NCBI RefSeq assembly: GCF_005116675.2
Contig: NZ_CP050699.1
Coordinates: forward strand, 3,495,001 to 3,559,000
Length of the DNA: 64,000 bases
Direction: 5' to 3'
Source: Desulfosediminicola ganghwensis
Lineage (GTDB): Bacteria > Desulfobacterota > Desulfobulbia > Desulfobulbales > Desulfocapsaceae
In this document: piece after piece, positions 24,212-34,636 of the stretch
How positions within the stretch are numbered: the stretch's first letter is position 1
How the letters are laid out: each line of letters begins with the position of its first letter
The notes under the pieces: model-generated
The model's input: only the letters and a program-made list of their open reading frames with translations
Databases searched by the model: none
Told to the model about the DNA's origin: nothing
Program-made: the position numbers and the translations under genes

Positions 24212-25570
24212 TTACTGCTCTTCATATCGCTGTAATTTCCTATACAGTGTTTTTCGGTCAACCTGCAGAATTCTCGCGGTTAATGTTCTATTGCCGCCTG
24301 TGGTTTTGAGGACATGCATGATATACCTCCGTTCCATCTCTTCCATAGAAATAAGCTCCATGGGATCCTGATCGCCTACCAGGAAATAATCATTTCTGAA
24401 CAGCCGTATTTTTTCCGGCAAATCTTCAGGAACAATCTTATCAAAGCGTGTCAGGGCTACAGCATGCTCTATGGCATTTCGGAGTTCACGAACATTACCC
24501 GGCCATGAATAATCAAGCAGTTTTTCGGCAGCACCATCTGAAAGACCTGTAACCGCTTTGTTCTGTCTGGCTGAAAAATTTTCCACAAACTTTCTGGCCA
24601 ATTGGAGAATATCCGCCCCTCTGGAGCGTAGCGGCGGCATCTCGATCTGGATGACATTAAGCCTGTAAAATAGATCTTCTCTAAAAACCCCGTCTTCAAC
24701 AGCAGATTCCAGATCGCGATTGGTTGCCGCAATTATCCGGACGTTAAAAGGACGTTCCGTCGTTCCGCCAACCGGTCTGACGCAGCGTTCTTCCAGAACT
24801 CTTAAGAGTTTCGGTTGCAAATCGAGAGGGATCTCCCCCACCTCATCAAGAAAGAGCGTGCCGCCATCCGCCTCGAGAAATAGGCCCTTATTGTGTGATC
24901 TGGCATCGGTAAAGGCTCCTTTTTTATGTCCGAAAAGTTCACTCTCCAATAGCTGTGCCGGCATCGCTGCACAATTTATTGTCACCAGGGGATGATCTTT
25001 TCTTCGGCTATGCGTATGCACGGCTCTGGCAGTAAGTTCTTTACCAGAACCACTTTCGCCGGTTATCAGCAGCGATGCTTCCGAGTCTGCAATTCGACTC
25101 AATTGCGAGAACAGCTCTTCCATCGCAGGGCTTTCACCAATGAGATTATCAAAGTGCAGCGGTTGTCTAGCAGCATTACTGAGTTTTTTTACAGTTTGCT
25201 GCAGGTTGCGATACCGGACAGCCCTCTTAAGTGACAATGCCAGAATATCCAGATCCAATGGTTTGGTGACAAAATCGTAGGCACCGGCCCTGATCGCAGC
25301 AATTGCTGTATCCATACTGCCGAAAGCAGTCATCATTATCACCGGGATATCAGGCATATTGCTAACAATTGCATTACAGATATCAAGACCATTAATATCC
25401 GGCAGGTTTATGTCGGCAAGCACCACATCTGTTAAATGCAGATCAACAGAAGCAAGCCCTTCTTTACCTGAGACAAACGTTTTGACAGAAAAATCCCGCC
25501 GGCTCAGTCCTGCTGTCAACAGATCACACATATCCTGGTCATCCTCAATGACTAGAATGTTCCCGCTCAT
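24212..25570 (-). CDS. Sigma-54-dependent response regulator (NtrC/ZraR type)
   Basis: A 452-residue activator with the standard three domains. The receiver domain (1-120) has the phospho-acceptor Asp53 in LADINLPD and a conserved Lys in FVTKPLD. The AAA+ domain (about 140-375) has Walker A GESGSGKE, the sigma-54 contact loop GAFTDA, Walker B GGTLFLDE and the R-finger region. A Fis-type helix-turn-helix ends the protein (TLTARILQVDRKTLYRKL). Its ATG overlaps the stop of the sensor kinase by one base (TAATG). The nearest sigma-54 promoter is that of the small paralogs, 400 bases downstream on the same strand. Confidence 0.94.
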   Translation of the reverse strand: MSGNILVIEDDQDMCDLLTAGLSRRDFSVKTFVSGKEGLASVDLHLTDVVLADINLPDINGLDICNAIVSNMPDIPVIMMTAFGSMDTAIAAIRAGAYDFVTKPLDLDILALSLKRAVRYRNLQQTVKKLSNAARQPLHFDNLIGESPAMEELFSQLSRIADSEASLLITGESGSGKELTARAVHTHSRRKDHPLVTINCAAMPAQLLESELFGHKKGAFTDARSHNKGLFLEADGGTLFLDEVGEIPLDLQPKLLRVLEERCVRPVGGTTERPFNVRIIAATNRDLESAVEDGVFREDLFYRLNVIQIEMPPLRSRGADILQLARKFVENFSARQNKAVTGLSDGAAEKLLDYSWPGNVRELRNAIEHAVALTRFDKIVPEDLPEKIRLFRNDYFLVGDQDPMELISMEEMERRYIMHVLKTTGGNRTLTARILQVDRKTLYRKLQRYEEQ

Positions 25571-27036
25571 TATTTATTCTCCTTCATAGGGAGGTACACT
25601 GAAAAGCATGCACCGTTTCGGATACTGTTCTCGACGTCTATCCAGCCGCTGTGTTCTTCTACAATGCCGTGGGCAATTGAAAGACCAAGGCCTGTGCCGG
25701 TGCCAACGGTTTTAGTTGTGTAAAATGGGGTGAAAATATGTTCAATATCCTCCTGGCAGATTCCTTCACCTTCATCAACAATTCGTACTTTTATATATTT
25801 TTGTGGTAGTTGATCCGCTTTAAGGGGAGCCTTCAGCATTTCATTTGTAATATTGACTGAAACGGTTCCGCCATCGGGCATTGCCTGGACACTGTTCATC
25901 AGCAGGTTAATCAAAACCTGCTGAATTTGTGAACCATCAACACTCAGTTCAACTTCGGCATCTTCGCTTCTGTTAAAACTGAAGCACACATGCTGTCGAC
26001 TTGCCATAGGGTGAAGTAACTGAAATATCTGTTTCACAAGAAAAGCAATATTTTCTTTTGAAATTTGCTGTTTAGGACGTCTGGTGAAATCGAGCAATTG
26101 CCTGATGATAAGCGTCATTCGCTCGGCCTGGCTTTTAATTATCGCCGCACATTCCTTTATTTCCTCGTCACGCAAATCTTCGTTAATGATCATTTTTGCT
26201 CTGCCGTCAACGACATTCAGCGGCGTTCCGATTTCATGGGCTATTCCTGCTGAGATGAGACCAAATGTAGATAACCGCTCAGTATGACGAAGCTGATCCA
26301 AAGTTTTGAGACGGGCATCATACTCAAATTTAATTTTCTCTTTGGCAATGATCAGACTTGAGCACATATCGTTCATGGTTCTTGCCAGGTCAGCAAGTTC
26401 ATCATTACCAGCAATATCGGTCTCTACTCTGAGATCACCCTGTCCTATCCGTTTAGCCTGACTTGTAAGACGATTAAGCGGTACACGTATTTTATTATTG
26501 ATAAAGAGATACAGAATTACGCCGCATATGACGGCAAGAAAAGCAGTAATGATGATTGCACGGGTCAGCATTCTACCAGAATACAGCTCTAAAGCAGTAA
26601 ACGACTGGCGTAACTCCAGTGCCCCGATTCGATTCAGCCCTATATCTACAGGAACATATGTATAGAGGAGAATTTCCCCTCTTTTGTCATGAATTTTTAA
26701 GGTAGTTGTTTCCTGTAATGTCAATTTTTCCAGCTGCTCTTTATCACTGCCGGCCATCATTGAATTATCAGGAAAGCTATCCGCCCATACCCAGCGGATA
26801 TCAATTGTTCCGGAACTACTGGCATCACGTATCAATTCAAGCGCTTTTTCTTCACCACTTTCCCTCCATACATGAGCAATCATACCAGAAATGCTGTTGC
26901 CGTTTTGCACGGCATTAGTAACCATGTCTGCTTCGAATTGCTTTACTTCTGCATGAAAACTCAAATATTCATCCGTTACAATAAGGATGATCATGCCGAG
27001 AAGAAGATAGCCGAAGATGTGATAGAAGAGTTTCAT
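25570..27036 (-). CDS. Membrane-bound sensor histidine kinase
   Basis: A 488-residue kinase. Membrane helices at about 4-21 and 160-179 flank a periplasmic sensor region of roughly 140 residues without a recognised fold. HAMP follows (about 182-235), then the dimerisation domain with phospho-acceptor His267 in SAGIAHEIGTPLN, and the ATPase domain with N box (QVLINLLMNSVQAM), DEGEGI, and GTGTGLGLSIAHGIV. It is of the HWE-free, NtrB/ZraS-like class that partners NtrC-type regulators, consistent with the one-base overlap with the regulator gene. What it senses cannot be read from the sequence. Confidence 0.93.
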   Translation of the reverse strand: MKLFYHIFGYLLLGMIILIVTDEYLSFHAEVKQFEADMVTNAVQNGNSISGMIAHVWRESGEEKALELIRDASSSGTIDIRWVWADSFPDNSMMAGSDKEQLEKLTLQETTTLKIHDKRGEILLYTYVPVDIGLNRIGALELRQSFTALELYSGRMLTRAIIITAFLAVICGVILYLFINNKIRVPLNRLTSQAKRIGQGDLRVETDIAGNDELADLARTMNDMCSSLIIAKEKIKFEYDARLKTLDQLRHTERLSTFGLISAGIAHEIGTPLNVVDGRAKMIINEDLRDEEIKECAAIIKSQAERMTLIIRQLLDFTRRPKQQISKENIAFLVKQIFQLLHPMASRQHVCFSFNRSEDAEVELSVDGSQIQQVLINLLMNSVQAMPDGGTVSVNITNEMLKAPLKADQLPQKYIKVRIVDEGEGICQEDIEHIFTPFYTTKTVGTGTGLGLSIAHGIVEEHSGWIDVENSIRNGACFSVYLPMKENK

Positions 27037-27454
27037 TATTTCTGCAATATTTTGAAGGTCGTTAACTAATAATCTTCTTCCAGCCAGAGCAGACCATTAG
27101 CCCACCAAATCAATTATGCTCAGCACATTTTGCCAGCTTAATCGTGGAAGAATGATTCTGTATGTGGGGCAGCCCCGGGCCTGAAGGCGAAAAGGGAAAC
27201 GGGTGGACATGACAAGATAAAAAGCTACCTTGAAAAAGTACATTCTCAGGCAAGTAATTAACACCGGATGCGACAGATCACAATATCAAGATATTATGAT
27301 CTGTGCAGAACTGGGATAATCTTCAGGCAGAAAAAACAGATTAAGCCTAAGAATCAACACTTCTAAATTCTGAATACTGAACCACAACTGGCATACTTAC
27401 AGTAACAAAACCGATCAGAAATGTAACATTTTTGAGTATCCCTGATTTCAGAAA
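27037..27454. other. Intergenic region upstream of the kinase-regulator operon
   Basis: About 418 bases between the DUF445 gene end and the kinase start, both minus strand. It contains the small dyad GGGGC-A-GCCCC (27167-27177) in the setting TATGTGGGGCAGCCCCGGGC, similar to the dyad at 23943. No gene or strong promoter is evident. Confidence 0.5.
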
Positions 27455-29068
27455 TTACGTGAGGTGCAGAAACACCAGATTCAGACAACCTAATATAAAA
27501 CCAAGCAAGGCACCAAAGAGGTTGATATACTTGAACTGCTCTTCCATAATCGAAAGTAGCAACCGTTCCAGGCGCAATAAATCCAGCGAGTTCAGCTTAT
27601 CGGCAACAATTTGTCTGATATCAAGTGAGTCGACCAGACCGGGAACCTCTTTCTCAAGCATTGAGGAGGCCATTTTCTGGATTGAGAGGTAAATTTCTTT
27701 ACGGACATCACCTGGCAGCACATTTGATATTTTGCCGATCTTCTTATGAACTACTGTGTCGACCAGGCTTTCAAGCAGTGCATCAAGCGTTTTTTTGGTA
27801 TCAGCAGAGCGCAGCAGGCTCACACATTCTTTCTTGGCCCAGTTTTTCGCTGTAACCGAACCTGTTGGGCCGAAGAAATCAAAGAGCAGCGTTCTGATAC
27901 GGACATTGCCATCATCAAGATGAGTCTCAACATTATTCTTGATCATAGCCGAGAGAGCCACTGATACTTCTTTTTCTCTTAACAGAGCAGAAATCTGCGC
28001 AGAGGCAGTAGCGCAGAATGTATCAACCTTATCGGCATCTGCTGTATTTATGAGTTTGACCAGTGGCGTGGTGCAAAAGTGTGCAAATCTCTCTGATAAA
28101 ATCGCCCCAACCTTCTCCTGGAGCTCTTCTGACCCAAGCCAGTTCTGAATATCCTCTTCTTTCTCATCGAGGTATTCTCTGATCTTGACCTCCACAGTCT
28201 CCATACTGATGAAATTCTGCACCATGGCAGACATGGGACCAAGAGAAGTAATGAAACTCTCAACTCCACCACAGGCGCCCTGAACTATATTTGTTCGTAC
28301 CTGCTCGTCTTTGAGAATTTCGGCGAGCTTTTTCAGGATATTGGGAGTCTGTTGACGTATAGAGGTCTCAATCAGCTCAAGCAGCGTTTCAGGGAGAACT
28401 TCCGACAGACATTTCTCCTGCTGCAAAGTTTCATACACCTTCTGGCGTACAAACTCATTAACCCATTCCTCCATAACCGGGCTTGCCAGCATTCTCTGCA
28501 AAGATTCCTCAAGAAATCCGTAGACAAAGTCACGCTGACCACTGTTCAGCATGTCACCGACCTGACGGTCCAGAATATGCTCGAACTTATTTTCGATAGC
28601 CTGTCCAATCTGCTCTTCAAAGTCGTCTGAGTCTATAAACTCATGAACATTTTCCTTAAGCTGATGTTTTACTGTCCTGAGGCCCAGATCAAAGTAGATC
28701 GAGAATTTTTGCGGCACCAGCTCGGCAATGGACCCGAGATCCCGGTGGAGGATGTCCCCTACCCTTTCAGAGATAACATTGAGCAAATGTTGTTGGAATT
28801 TATCTTCTTTGAGCGCGTTACCAATCTCTGTGCTGGTGAGCAGATGATCCCCGACAACCTCACCCATGTTATCAGCAAGTTGGGCCCTTTTGGAGGGAAT
28901 GACACCCGGAGTCATAGGCACGCGCAATCCGAAAACCCGCCACTCTTTGAGTGGCCTGAACAGCATGCGGATGGCGACACGATTGGTTAAATAGCCAATG
29001 AACGCACCAACCAGGGGCGGTGCAGCATATTTCAGGTAAGGTGCGAGTTCAACTGGTAGCAAGGACAT
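27455..29068 (-). CDS. DUF445 family membrane-associated protein
   Basis: A 537-residue protein. The N terminus YLKYAAPPLVGAFIGYLTNRVAIRMLFRPL is the DUF445/YheB hallmark, with a hydrophobic hairpin at each end (about 12-32 and 505-530) and a long helical, Glu/Lys-rich middle. Family members are membrane proteins of unknown function. A longer frame begins at a TTG (29098), but GAGGAG ten bases before the ATG at 29068 supports the shorter form. It overlaps the end of gph by 20 bases, so the pair is coupled. Confidence 0.85.
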   Translation of the reverse strand: MSLLPVELAPYLKYAAPPLVGAFIGYLTNRVAIRMLFRPLKEWRVFGLRVPMTPGVIPSKRAQLADNMGEVVGDHLLTSTEIGNALKEDKFQQHLLNVISERVGDILHRDLGSIAELVPQKFSIYFDLGLRTVKHQLKENVHEFIDSDDFEEQIGQAIENKFEHILDRQVGDMLNSGQRDFVYGFLEESLQRMLASPVMEEWVNEFVRQKVYETLQQEKCLSEVLPETLLELIETSIRQQTPNILKKLAEILKDEQVRTNIVQGACGGVESFITSLGPMSAMVQNFISMETVEVKIREYLDEKEEDIQNWLGSEELQEKVGAILSERFAHFCTTPLVKLINTADADKVDTFCATASAQISALLREKEVSVALSAMIKNNVETHLDDGNVRIRTLLFDFFGPTGSVTAKNWAKKECVSLLRSADTKKTLDALLESLVDTVVHKKIGKISNVLPGDVRKEIYLSIQKMASSMLEKEVPGLVDSLDIRQIVADKLNSLDLLRLERLLLSIMEEQFKYINLFGALLGFILGCLNLVFLHLT

Positions 29069-29708
29069 ATTCAACGATCTCCTCAGGGCTTGAAACAATT
29101 ATATCGGCGTTGTTCTGTTGTAACTCTTTCTTTTCCCGAAAGCCCCAGAGAACACCTATGGTATACATACCAGCTGATTTACCCGTTCGCATATCCACAG
29201 AGGTGTCGCCAACGTAAATGCATTGAGCTGGATCAACCTGCATAATATTCGCTATCTCTATGGCCCCGGCCGGGTCAGGCTTTTTCTCAACGCCTTCACG
29301 TTGACCAAAGACAACTTCAAAATCGTCTGAGTTGAAAAAACGATCGATATAAATCCTGGTAAACTGATGCGGCTTGTTCGAGAGAACGCTGCACCGGATG
29401 CCTTGACTCTTCAATTCATGAAGCATTTTGATAATACCGGGATATGGGCGGCTATTCGCATCCCAGCAGCTATCATAGATTTCATTGAACAAGGAACAGC
29501 AGGCTTGAATTTCACTCTCATCAACATCAGCTGGAGTAATTCTTTCCATCAGCACCTTTAAGCCATCGCCAACAAAATGTTTATATGACTCGACAGGGTG
29601 TTGGGGAAAACCCCGCTTCATCAATACGCTGTTGCCGGCATATGCCAGATCATGGAGGGTATCGAGCAAGGTACCGTCAAGATCAAAGATTGCAGCTTTA
29701 CAATTCAT
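29049..29708 (-). CDS. gph: HAD-family phosphoglycolate phosphatase-like hydrolase
   Basis: A 219-residue HAD hydrolase with the nucleophile motif FDLDGTLLDT (Asp9, Asp11), the second motif VLSNKP, and a conserved Lys plus acidic pair in KKPDPAG and YVGDTSVDMRTG. The helical cap is of the C1 type seen in Gph/PpaX. Phosphoglycolate phosphatase is the best guess; related enzymes hydrolyse pyrophosphate or other phosphate esters. It is divergent from sdhC and coupled to the DUF445 gene. Confidence 0.85.
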   Translation of the reverse strand: MNCKAAIFDLDGTLLDTLHDLAYAGNSVLMKRGFPQHPVESYKHFVGDGLKVLMERITPADVDESEIQACCSLFNEIYDSCWDANSRPYPGIIKMLHELKSQGIRCSVLSNKPHQFTRIYIDRFFNSDDFEVVFGQREGVEKKPDPAGAIEIANIMQVDPAQCIYVGDTSVDMRTGKSAGMYTIGVLWGFREKKELQQNNADIIVSSPEEIVEYVLATS

Positions 29709-29751
29709 AACATCATTCTCAAAAAGGGATTGGTGAATGGCTCGGCAAAGC

Positions 29752-29788
29752 GTTCGACCTAACCAATTTCATTATTATAATCATCTGA
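29752..29788 (+). promoter_or_regulatory. Possible sigma-70 promoter for sdhCAB
   Basis: A consensus -10 TATAAT lies at 29776-29781, with a poor -35 (TTCGAC, 29753-29758) 17 bp upstream. The predicted leader to sdhC is about 115 bases. Confidence 0.35.
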
Positions 29789-29902
29789 ATTACTGATATA
29801 TTCCGAGTCAGAAAGTACTTTCATTTTTACTTAAACTGTAGAACTATTACCGATGTCAACCATTGTACGCTTCCTTAAACCTTCAGCTTCAAGGGTGTCT
29901 TC

Positions 29903-30556
29903 ATGTGGTTCATCAATTTTTTCAAAACGTCCATCGGAAGAAAGTATGTCATGGCAATTACCGGTTTGTTACTGGTGCTGTTTCTCTGCACCCACGTCTT
30001 CGGTAATGTCACAATCTACCTGAGTGCGTCGGCATTTCAACACTATGCTGATGCATTGCACAGCCTCCCTGTACTGGTATTTATTTTCTCTACATCGTTG
30101 TTTACGGTTCTTGCCGCGCATATCGGCTTCGGCCTCTACCTGTTTTTTCAAAACAGAGAGGTCAACAGCTCACGCTATGCTGTACAGGCTGAAATCGTGA
30201 CAGAGAAGAAATCAATCGCGGCAAAGACCATGCCCTATTCCGGTCTTCTTTTGTTATTGTTTCTGCTGGTTCATGTCTCAGGTTTCACCCTTTCCGGAGG
30301 TGAGATGCCAATTTCAGAATTGGTTAAAGAGCGATTCAGCGGCTTTTTCTACAGCCTCTTCTACCTCATTTCATTTGCAGCGATGGCACTGCACCTGACG
30401 CACGGTTTCTGGTCTATGCTTCAGACTCTGGGAGCCAACCACCCTCGCTACAACGACGCAATTGACAAACTTACGTATATCGTTCCAGCGTTTTTCCTCA
30501 TTATGTTTGGCGGAATACCACTCTATTTCATGACCGGTCTGGGATCGAATTTTTAA
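29903..30556 (+). CDS. sdhC: Succinate dehydrogenase/fumarate reductase cytochrome b558 subunit
   Basis: A 217-residue membrane anchor with five hydrophobic helices, the Bacillus/epsilonproteobacterial diheme type (SdhC/FrdC of the three-subunit enzyme). Histidines placed as heme ligands appear in LFLCTHVFGN, LAAHIGFGLYLF, LLVHVSGF and ALHLTHGFWS. This type binds two hemes b and works with menaquinone, so in vivo it can run as fumarate reductase or, driven by membrane potential, as succinate dehydrogenase. AAGGGTG lies five bases before the ATG. It starts the sdhCAB operon. Confidence 0.92.
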   Translation: MWFINFFKTSIGRKYVMAITGLLLVLFLCTHVFGNVTIYLSASAFQHYADALHSLPVLVFIFSTSLFTVLAAHIGFGLYLFFQNREVNSSRYAVQAEIVTEKKSIAAKTMPYSGLLLLLFLLVHVSGFTLSGGEMPISELVKERFSGFFYSLFYLISFAAMALHLTHGFWSMLQTLGANHPRYNDAIDKLTYIVPAFFLIMFGGIPLYFMTGLGSNF

Positions 30557-30620
30557 TCCAGGATCTAAAAAAAACAGTGTGGTCTGATACCTAGACACGC
30601 AAACATACTCTAAACCTCTG

Positions 30621-30642
30621 CCCGAAGATGTTTACATCCGGG
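30621..30642 (+). other. Small stem-loop between sdhC and sdhA
   Basis: CCCG-aa-GATGT pairs with ACATC-CGGG in the 112-base gap. No U-tract follows, so a role in transcript processing or stability is possible but unproven. Confidence 0.35.
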
Positions 30643-30668
30643 TTAAAAACACGTCAAGGTTTTATACT

Positions 30669-32597
30669 ATGGAACTTAATTCTCATATCCCTTCAGGCCC
30701 CCTCTCAGAAAAATGGGATAATCATAAATTTGCCAATAAGCTTGTCAACCCTGCAAATCGTAGAAAATTCTCCGTGATTGTGGTGGGAACAGGACTCGCC
30801 GGCGCTGCCGCCTCCGCCACTCTCGCAGAACAAGGATATAAAGTAAAAACATTCTGTATTCAGGACAGCCCGCGCCGTGCACACTCCATTGCAGCCCAGG
30901 GCGGCATCAACGCTGCAAAAAACTATCAGAACGACGGCGATTCGGTTTACAGACTCTTTTACGACACCATTAAAGGCGGTGACTTTCGGGCCCGTGAAGC
31001 TAATGTGTATCGTCTCGCCCAGGTGAGCAACAATATTATCGACCAGTGTGTTGCACAGGGAGTGCCGTTTGCCAGGGAATATGGCGGCACTCTGGCTAAC
31101 AGGTCTTTTGGTGGCGCCCAGGTAAGTCGTACTTTCTACGCCCGGGGCCAGACAGGTCAGCAGCTGCTGCTTGGAGCATACAGCGCCCTTTCACGCCAGA
31201 TACATGCCGGTAAAGTAGAGATGTACCCCCGACGGGAGATGATGGATCTGGTCGTAGTAGATGGCAAAGCCCGTGGCATAACGGTTCGCAATCATATTAC
31301 CGGTGAAATTGAAAGTCACAGTGCAGATGCCGTGCTGCTCTGCACCGGCGGCTATGGTAATGTCTATTTCCTCTCCACCAACGCCATGTCATGTAACGTT
31401 ACTGCAGCCTGGCGTGCCCACAAGCATGGCGCGGGTTTTGCCAATCCATGCTTTGTACAGATTCATCCGACATGTATTCCGGTTCATGGAGATTATCAGT
31501 CAAAACTCACTCTCATGAGTGAAAGTCTGAGAAATGATGGCCGGGTCTGGGTGCCGAAAAAACAAGGTGACACGAGACCACCTGCCCAGATACCTGAGTC
31601 GGAGCGTGACTATTACCTCGAAGGTAAATATCCGAGTTTCGGAAACCTGGTACCACGTGATGTTGCCTCCCGTAACGCCAAGGAACAATGCGACCTCAAC
31701 AAAGGTGTCGGTTCGACCGGCCTTGCTGTCTATCTTGACTTCGCAGATGCAATCAAGCGAGATGGCGAACAGACCATTCTCAAGAAGTATGGCAACCTTT
31801 TCCAGATGTACGAAAAAATTGTCGACACCAATCCTGTAAACGAGCCAATGATGATCTACCCAGCTGTGCACTATACAATGGGCGGGCTCTGGGTTGACTA
31901 TAACCTGATGACCACAATTCCAGGTCTTTTTGCCCTTGGTGAGTGCAACTTCTCAGACCATGGTGCCAACCGATTGGGTGCAAGCGCCTTGATGCAGGGA
32001 CTGGCGGATGGCTATTTTGTTGTTTCGCCTGCAGTCGCCAATTATTTTGGTTCTACCCCGATTGATAAAGTAACAGCCGACAATTCAGAATTTTTGGCAT
32101 CCCGTGAACGGGTTAACAACCGGATCAGCAAAATTCTCAAAAACTCAGATAAAGGACCCAAAGGTACCGTCACAGTAGATGAGGTCCATAAAGAGCTCGG
32201 CAAACTTATGTGGGATAATTGCGGTATGGCCCGCAACAAGGAGGGGTTGAAAAATGCTCTTGAGGCTCTGCCAGCCATTAAGGATAAATTCTGGGACAAA
32301 GTATATGTACCCGGTTCCGGCAAAGACCTGAACCAGTCCCTGGAAAGAGCCGGAAGAGTAGCAGATTTCCTGGAATTTGCCGATGTGATGATTCACGATG
32401 CGCTGGAAAGAGAAGAATCATGCGGCTGCCATCTCAGAGAAGAGAGCCAGACTGAAGAAAATGAGGCCAAACGTGACGACAACAACTACTCACACGTTAG
32501 TGTCTGGGAACATAAGGGTGAAGATGAAGCTCCGGTAATGCACAAGGAGCAACTCGCGTTTGAAAACGTTACCCCAAGCCAGAGAAGTTACAAATAA
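30669..32597 (+). CDS. sdhA: Succinate dehydrogenase/fumarate reductase flavoprotein subunit
   Basis: A 642-residue catalytic subunit that oxidises succinate or reduces fumarate. The dinucleotide fold [14 protein letters not shown] begins at about 36; [18 protein letters not shown] contains the histidine that covalently binds FAD; GALYP-like [37 protein letters not shown] and the C-terminal [11 protein letters not shown] complete the family pattern. Length is that of the Bacillus/Wolinella group. It is flanked by sdhC and sdhB. Confidence 0.95.
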   Translation: MELNSHIPSGPLSEKWDNHKFANKLVNPANRRKFSVIVVGTGLAGAAASATLAEQGYKVKTFCIQDSPRRAHSIAAQGGINAAKNYQNDGDSVYRLFYDTIKGGDFRAREANVYRLAQVSNNIIDQCVAQGVPFAREYGGTLANRSFGGAQVSRTFYARGQTGQQLLLGAYSALSRQIHAGKVEMYPRREMMDLVVVDGKARGITVRNHITGEIESHSADAVLLCTGGYGNVYFLSTNAMSCNVTAAWRAHKHGAGFANPCFVQIHPTCIPVHGDYQSKLTLMSESLRNDGRVWVPKKQGDTRPPAQIPESERDYYLEGKYPSFGNLVPRDVASRNAKEQCDLNKGVGSTGLAVYLDFADAIKRDGEQTILKKYGNLFQMYEKIVDTNPVNEPMMIYPAVHYTMGGLWVDYNLMTTIPGLFALGECNFSDHGANRLGASALMQGLADGYFVVSPAVANYFGSTPIDKVTADNSEFLASRERVNNRISKILKNSDKGPKGTVTVDEVHKELGKLMWDNCGMARNKEGLKNALEALPAIKDKFWDKVYVPGSGKDLNQSLERAGRVADFLEFADVMIHDALEREESCGCHLREESQTEENEAKRDDNNYSHVSVWEHKGEDEAPVMHKEQLAFENVTPSQRSYK

Positions 32598-32672
32598 TGG
32601 CGAACCATGGTTCTCAGAAAGTGTCGATACCAACTTTCCTAATCGCATTCGATTTTAAAACAGGTGGCTAAT

Positions 32673-33428
32673 ATGAGCAGCATTGACCTCACACTACAGA
32701 TCTGGCGCCAGAGAAATAATGACGCGCTTGGCAACTTCGAATTTTACAACTTAGACGATATCAGTACCGATATGTCCTTTCTTGAAATGCTTGACGTGCT
32801 GAACGAAAAGCTGACCAAGGAGGGAAAAGACCCTGTTGCTTTTGACCATGATTGTCGGGAAGGGATTTGCGGGCAGTGCGGTTCTGTCGTCAACGGTATA
32901 GCACATGGCCCTGAAAAGGAAGTTACCCTTTGCCAGCTGCACATGCGCAACTTCAAATCCGGCGATACTATCGTTATCGAACCGTTTCGCTCGCGTGCTT
33001 TTCCTGTCCGAAAAGACCTGGTCGTAGATCGTTCCGCTCTGGATCGGATAGTCCAGTCTGGTGGATACGTATCGGTGAATACCGGCGGAGTTCCTGATGG
33101 CAACGCCACCCCTATTCCTTCAGAAACAGCAGAGCTTGCAATGGATGCCGCTGCCTGCATTGGCTGTGGCGCATGTGTTGCCAGTTGCCCCAATGGGGCG
33201 GCGATGCTTTTTACCAGCGCCAAGATCAGCCAGCTCTGCTTATTGCCGCAAGGCCAGGCCGAGCGGAAACAAAGGGCTCTATCCATGGTGGAAACAATGG
33301 ATAAAGAAGGGTTTGGCAATTGCTCAAACTACAAGGCATGTGAAATAGTGTGCCCTAAATCCATATCCATCCGAAACATAGCCAGAATGAATCGGGAATT
33401 TGTGACCGCTACCCTTACTGAGGGATAG
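32673..33428 (+). CDS. sdhB: Succinate dehydrogenase/fumarate reductase iron-sulfur subunit
   Basis: A 251-residue electron carrier with a plant-type [2Fe-2S] domain ([10 protein letters not shown]61, C66, C69 plus C87) and a C-terminal ferredoxin domain ([24 protein letters not shown]) for the [4Fe-4S] and [3Fe-4S] clusters. The frame opens at a GTG (32664) that falls inside AGGTGG, which is the ribosome site five bases before the ATG at 32673; the ATG is therefore chosen. A terminator follows at 33460-33511. Confidence 0.95.
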   Translation: MSSIDLTLQIWRQRNNDALGNFEFYNLDDISTDMSFLEMLDVLNEKLTKEGKDPVAFDHDCREGICGQCGSVVNGIAHGPEKEVTLCQLHMRNFKSGDTIVIEPFRSRAFPVRKDLVVDRSALDRIVQSGGYVSVNTGGVPDGNATPIPSETAELAMDAAACIGCGACVASCPNGAAMLFTSAKISQLCLLPQGQAERKQRALSMVETMDKEGFGNCSNYKACEIVCPKSISIRNIARMNREFVTATLTEG

Positions 33429-33459
33429 CAAAGAGTTCGCTATTTGAGTATACTTTGCT

Positions 33460-33511
33460 GCCGTACATCCTTCGCAGGCTTTCGTTTACGGGTGTACGGC
33501 ACTTTTTTTTT
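33460..33511 (+). terminator. Rho-independent terminator of sdhCAB
   Basis: GCCGTACA pairs with TGTACGGC around a 25-base loop, followed by a run of nine T after AC. Confidence 0.8.
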
Positions 33512-33539
33512 CAACATACTCAACCCCATATATGACATT

Positions 33540-34574
33540 ATGCAGTATTCAGTTGTAATTGCCGGCGGCGGCCCCGCAGGTCTTTCCTGTGCCAAAGTTT
33601 TGGCTGAGAATGGTACCGACGTACTGGTGCTTGAGAGAAAATCCAGGTTCGGACCGAAGGTATGTGCTGGAGGTATTACCTGGAGCGGTCTGATAAACAC
33701 TATCCCAGGCCAGATAGAAGAAAAGAGATTCCCAACCCAACACGTCTTTACCAGACTACAGCACGCTAAAGTCGTCGAAAAGGAACCAATTATTGCAACT
33801 GTAAGCCGGGAAAAACTCGGCCAGCATATGGCTCAGCTTGCAACAAAGTCCGGCGCAGTACTCAAAGCCAGTTGCCAGATTATCAAGATCAAAAAACACT
33901 CGTTAATTTACCTCGATCGCCTTACCGGTGAAGAGCATAAAGTAGATTTCGGGTTTCTGGTTGGCGCAGACGGCTCAAGCTCTGCAGTTCGTAGATATCT
34001 CAAAATTCCGACAGAATCAATGGGAGTGGGAATTAACTACCAGGTACCACGACATGCAAATGAAATGGAATGGCATTTGGATAATCGCTTTTTTGGAAAT
34101 GGGTATGGATGGATTTTTCCTCATACCGACAGCGTTTCGATCGGTGCCTACGCTGATCGAAAAACCATGCCAGCCCAGAAATTGAAATCCGGTCTTATAG
34201 ACTGGGCCAGAACCCGGGGCTACAGGCTTGATAGACACTGGGCCAGAGCGGAGTATATTAATTTCGATTATCGTGGTTGGGATTTTGGCAATATGTTTCT
34301 GGCTGGAGATGCAGCTGGTTTTGCCTCAGGGCTGACCGGCGAAGGGATTTACCCGGCGATTGTATCAGGAGAATATATCGGCAGACAGCTTGCCTCTATA
34401 GAAGGTAATGACAAGAATTTCCATAAACTGGTTCGAGTGCAGAAGATTCATGCCAGAGCATTGAAACTGACAGGTAGAAACAGCCTTTTGACCGGGCTGC
34501 TTGCAGAGTCGGTTGCTTTAGCCCTCCGCACTGGGCTGCTTGACTTCAAAAATCTCGAAATGGGAAACAGATAG
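33540..34574 (+). CDS. Geranylgeranyl-reductase-family FAD-dependent oxidoreductase
   Basis: A 344-residue flavoprotein. The FAD-binding VVIAGGGPAGLSCAKVLAE is at the very N terminus, followed by RFGPKVCAGGIT (the PxxxCxG element of the family), FLVGADGSSSAVRR and MFLAGDAAGFASGLTGEGIYPA. These mark the geranylgeranyl/digeranylgeranylglycerophospholipid reductase family, which saturates isoprenoid chains of lipids or quinones. In this setting, after sdhCAB and before a cytochrome, partial saturation of the menaquinone tail is a reasonable but unproven role. The frame is open upstream through the sdhB terminator; the ATG at 33540 is the only sensible start. Confidence 0.85.
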   Translation: MQYSVVIAGGGPAGLSCAKVLAENGTDVLVLERKSRFGPKVCAGGITWSGLINTIPGQIEEKRFPTQHVFTRLQHAKVVEKEPIIATVSREKLGQHMAQLATKSGAVLKASCQIIKIKKHSLIYLDRLTGEEHKVDFGFLVGADGSSSAVRRYLKIPTESMGVGINYQVPRHANEMEWHLDNRFFGNGYGWIFPHTDSVSIGAYADRKTMPAQKLKSGLIDWARTRGYRLDRHWARAEYINFDYRGWDFGNMFLAGDAAGFASGLTGEGIYPAIVSGEYIGRQLASIEGNDKNFHKLVRVQKIHARALKLTGRNSLLTGLLAESVALALRTGLLDFKNLEMGNR

Positions 34575-34636
34575 TCAGCAGGAAAGTATCGAAACGTTAC
34601 CTTTCACCTTAATCTTAGAACGAAACAACGGGAGCT

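Noticed and set aside
32744-33319. 191-codon open frame on the minus strand
   Set aside because: It is fully antisense to sdhB, which has every family motif; the frame has no recognisable domain.
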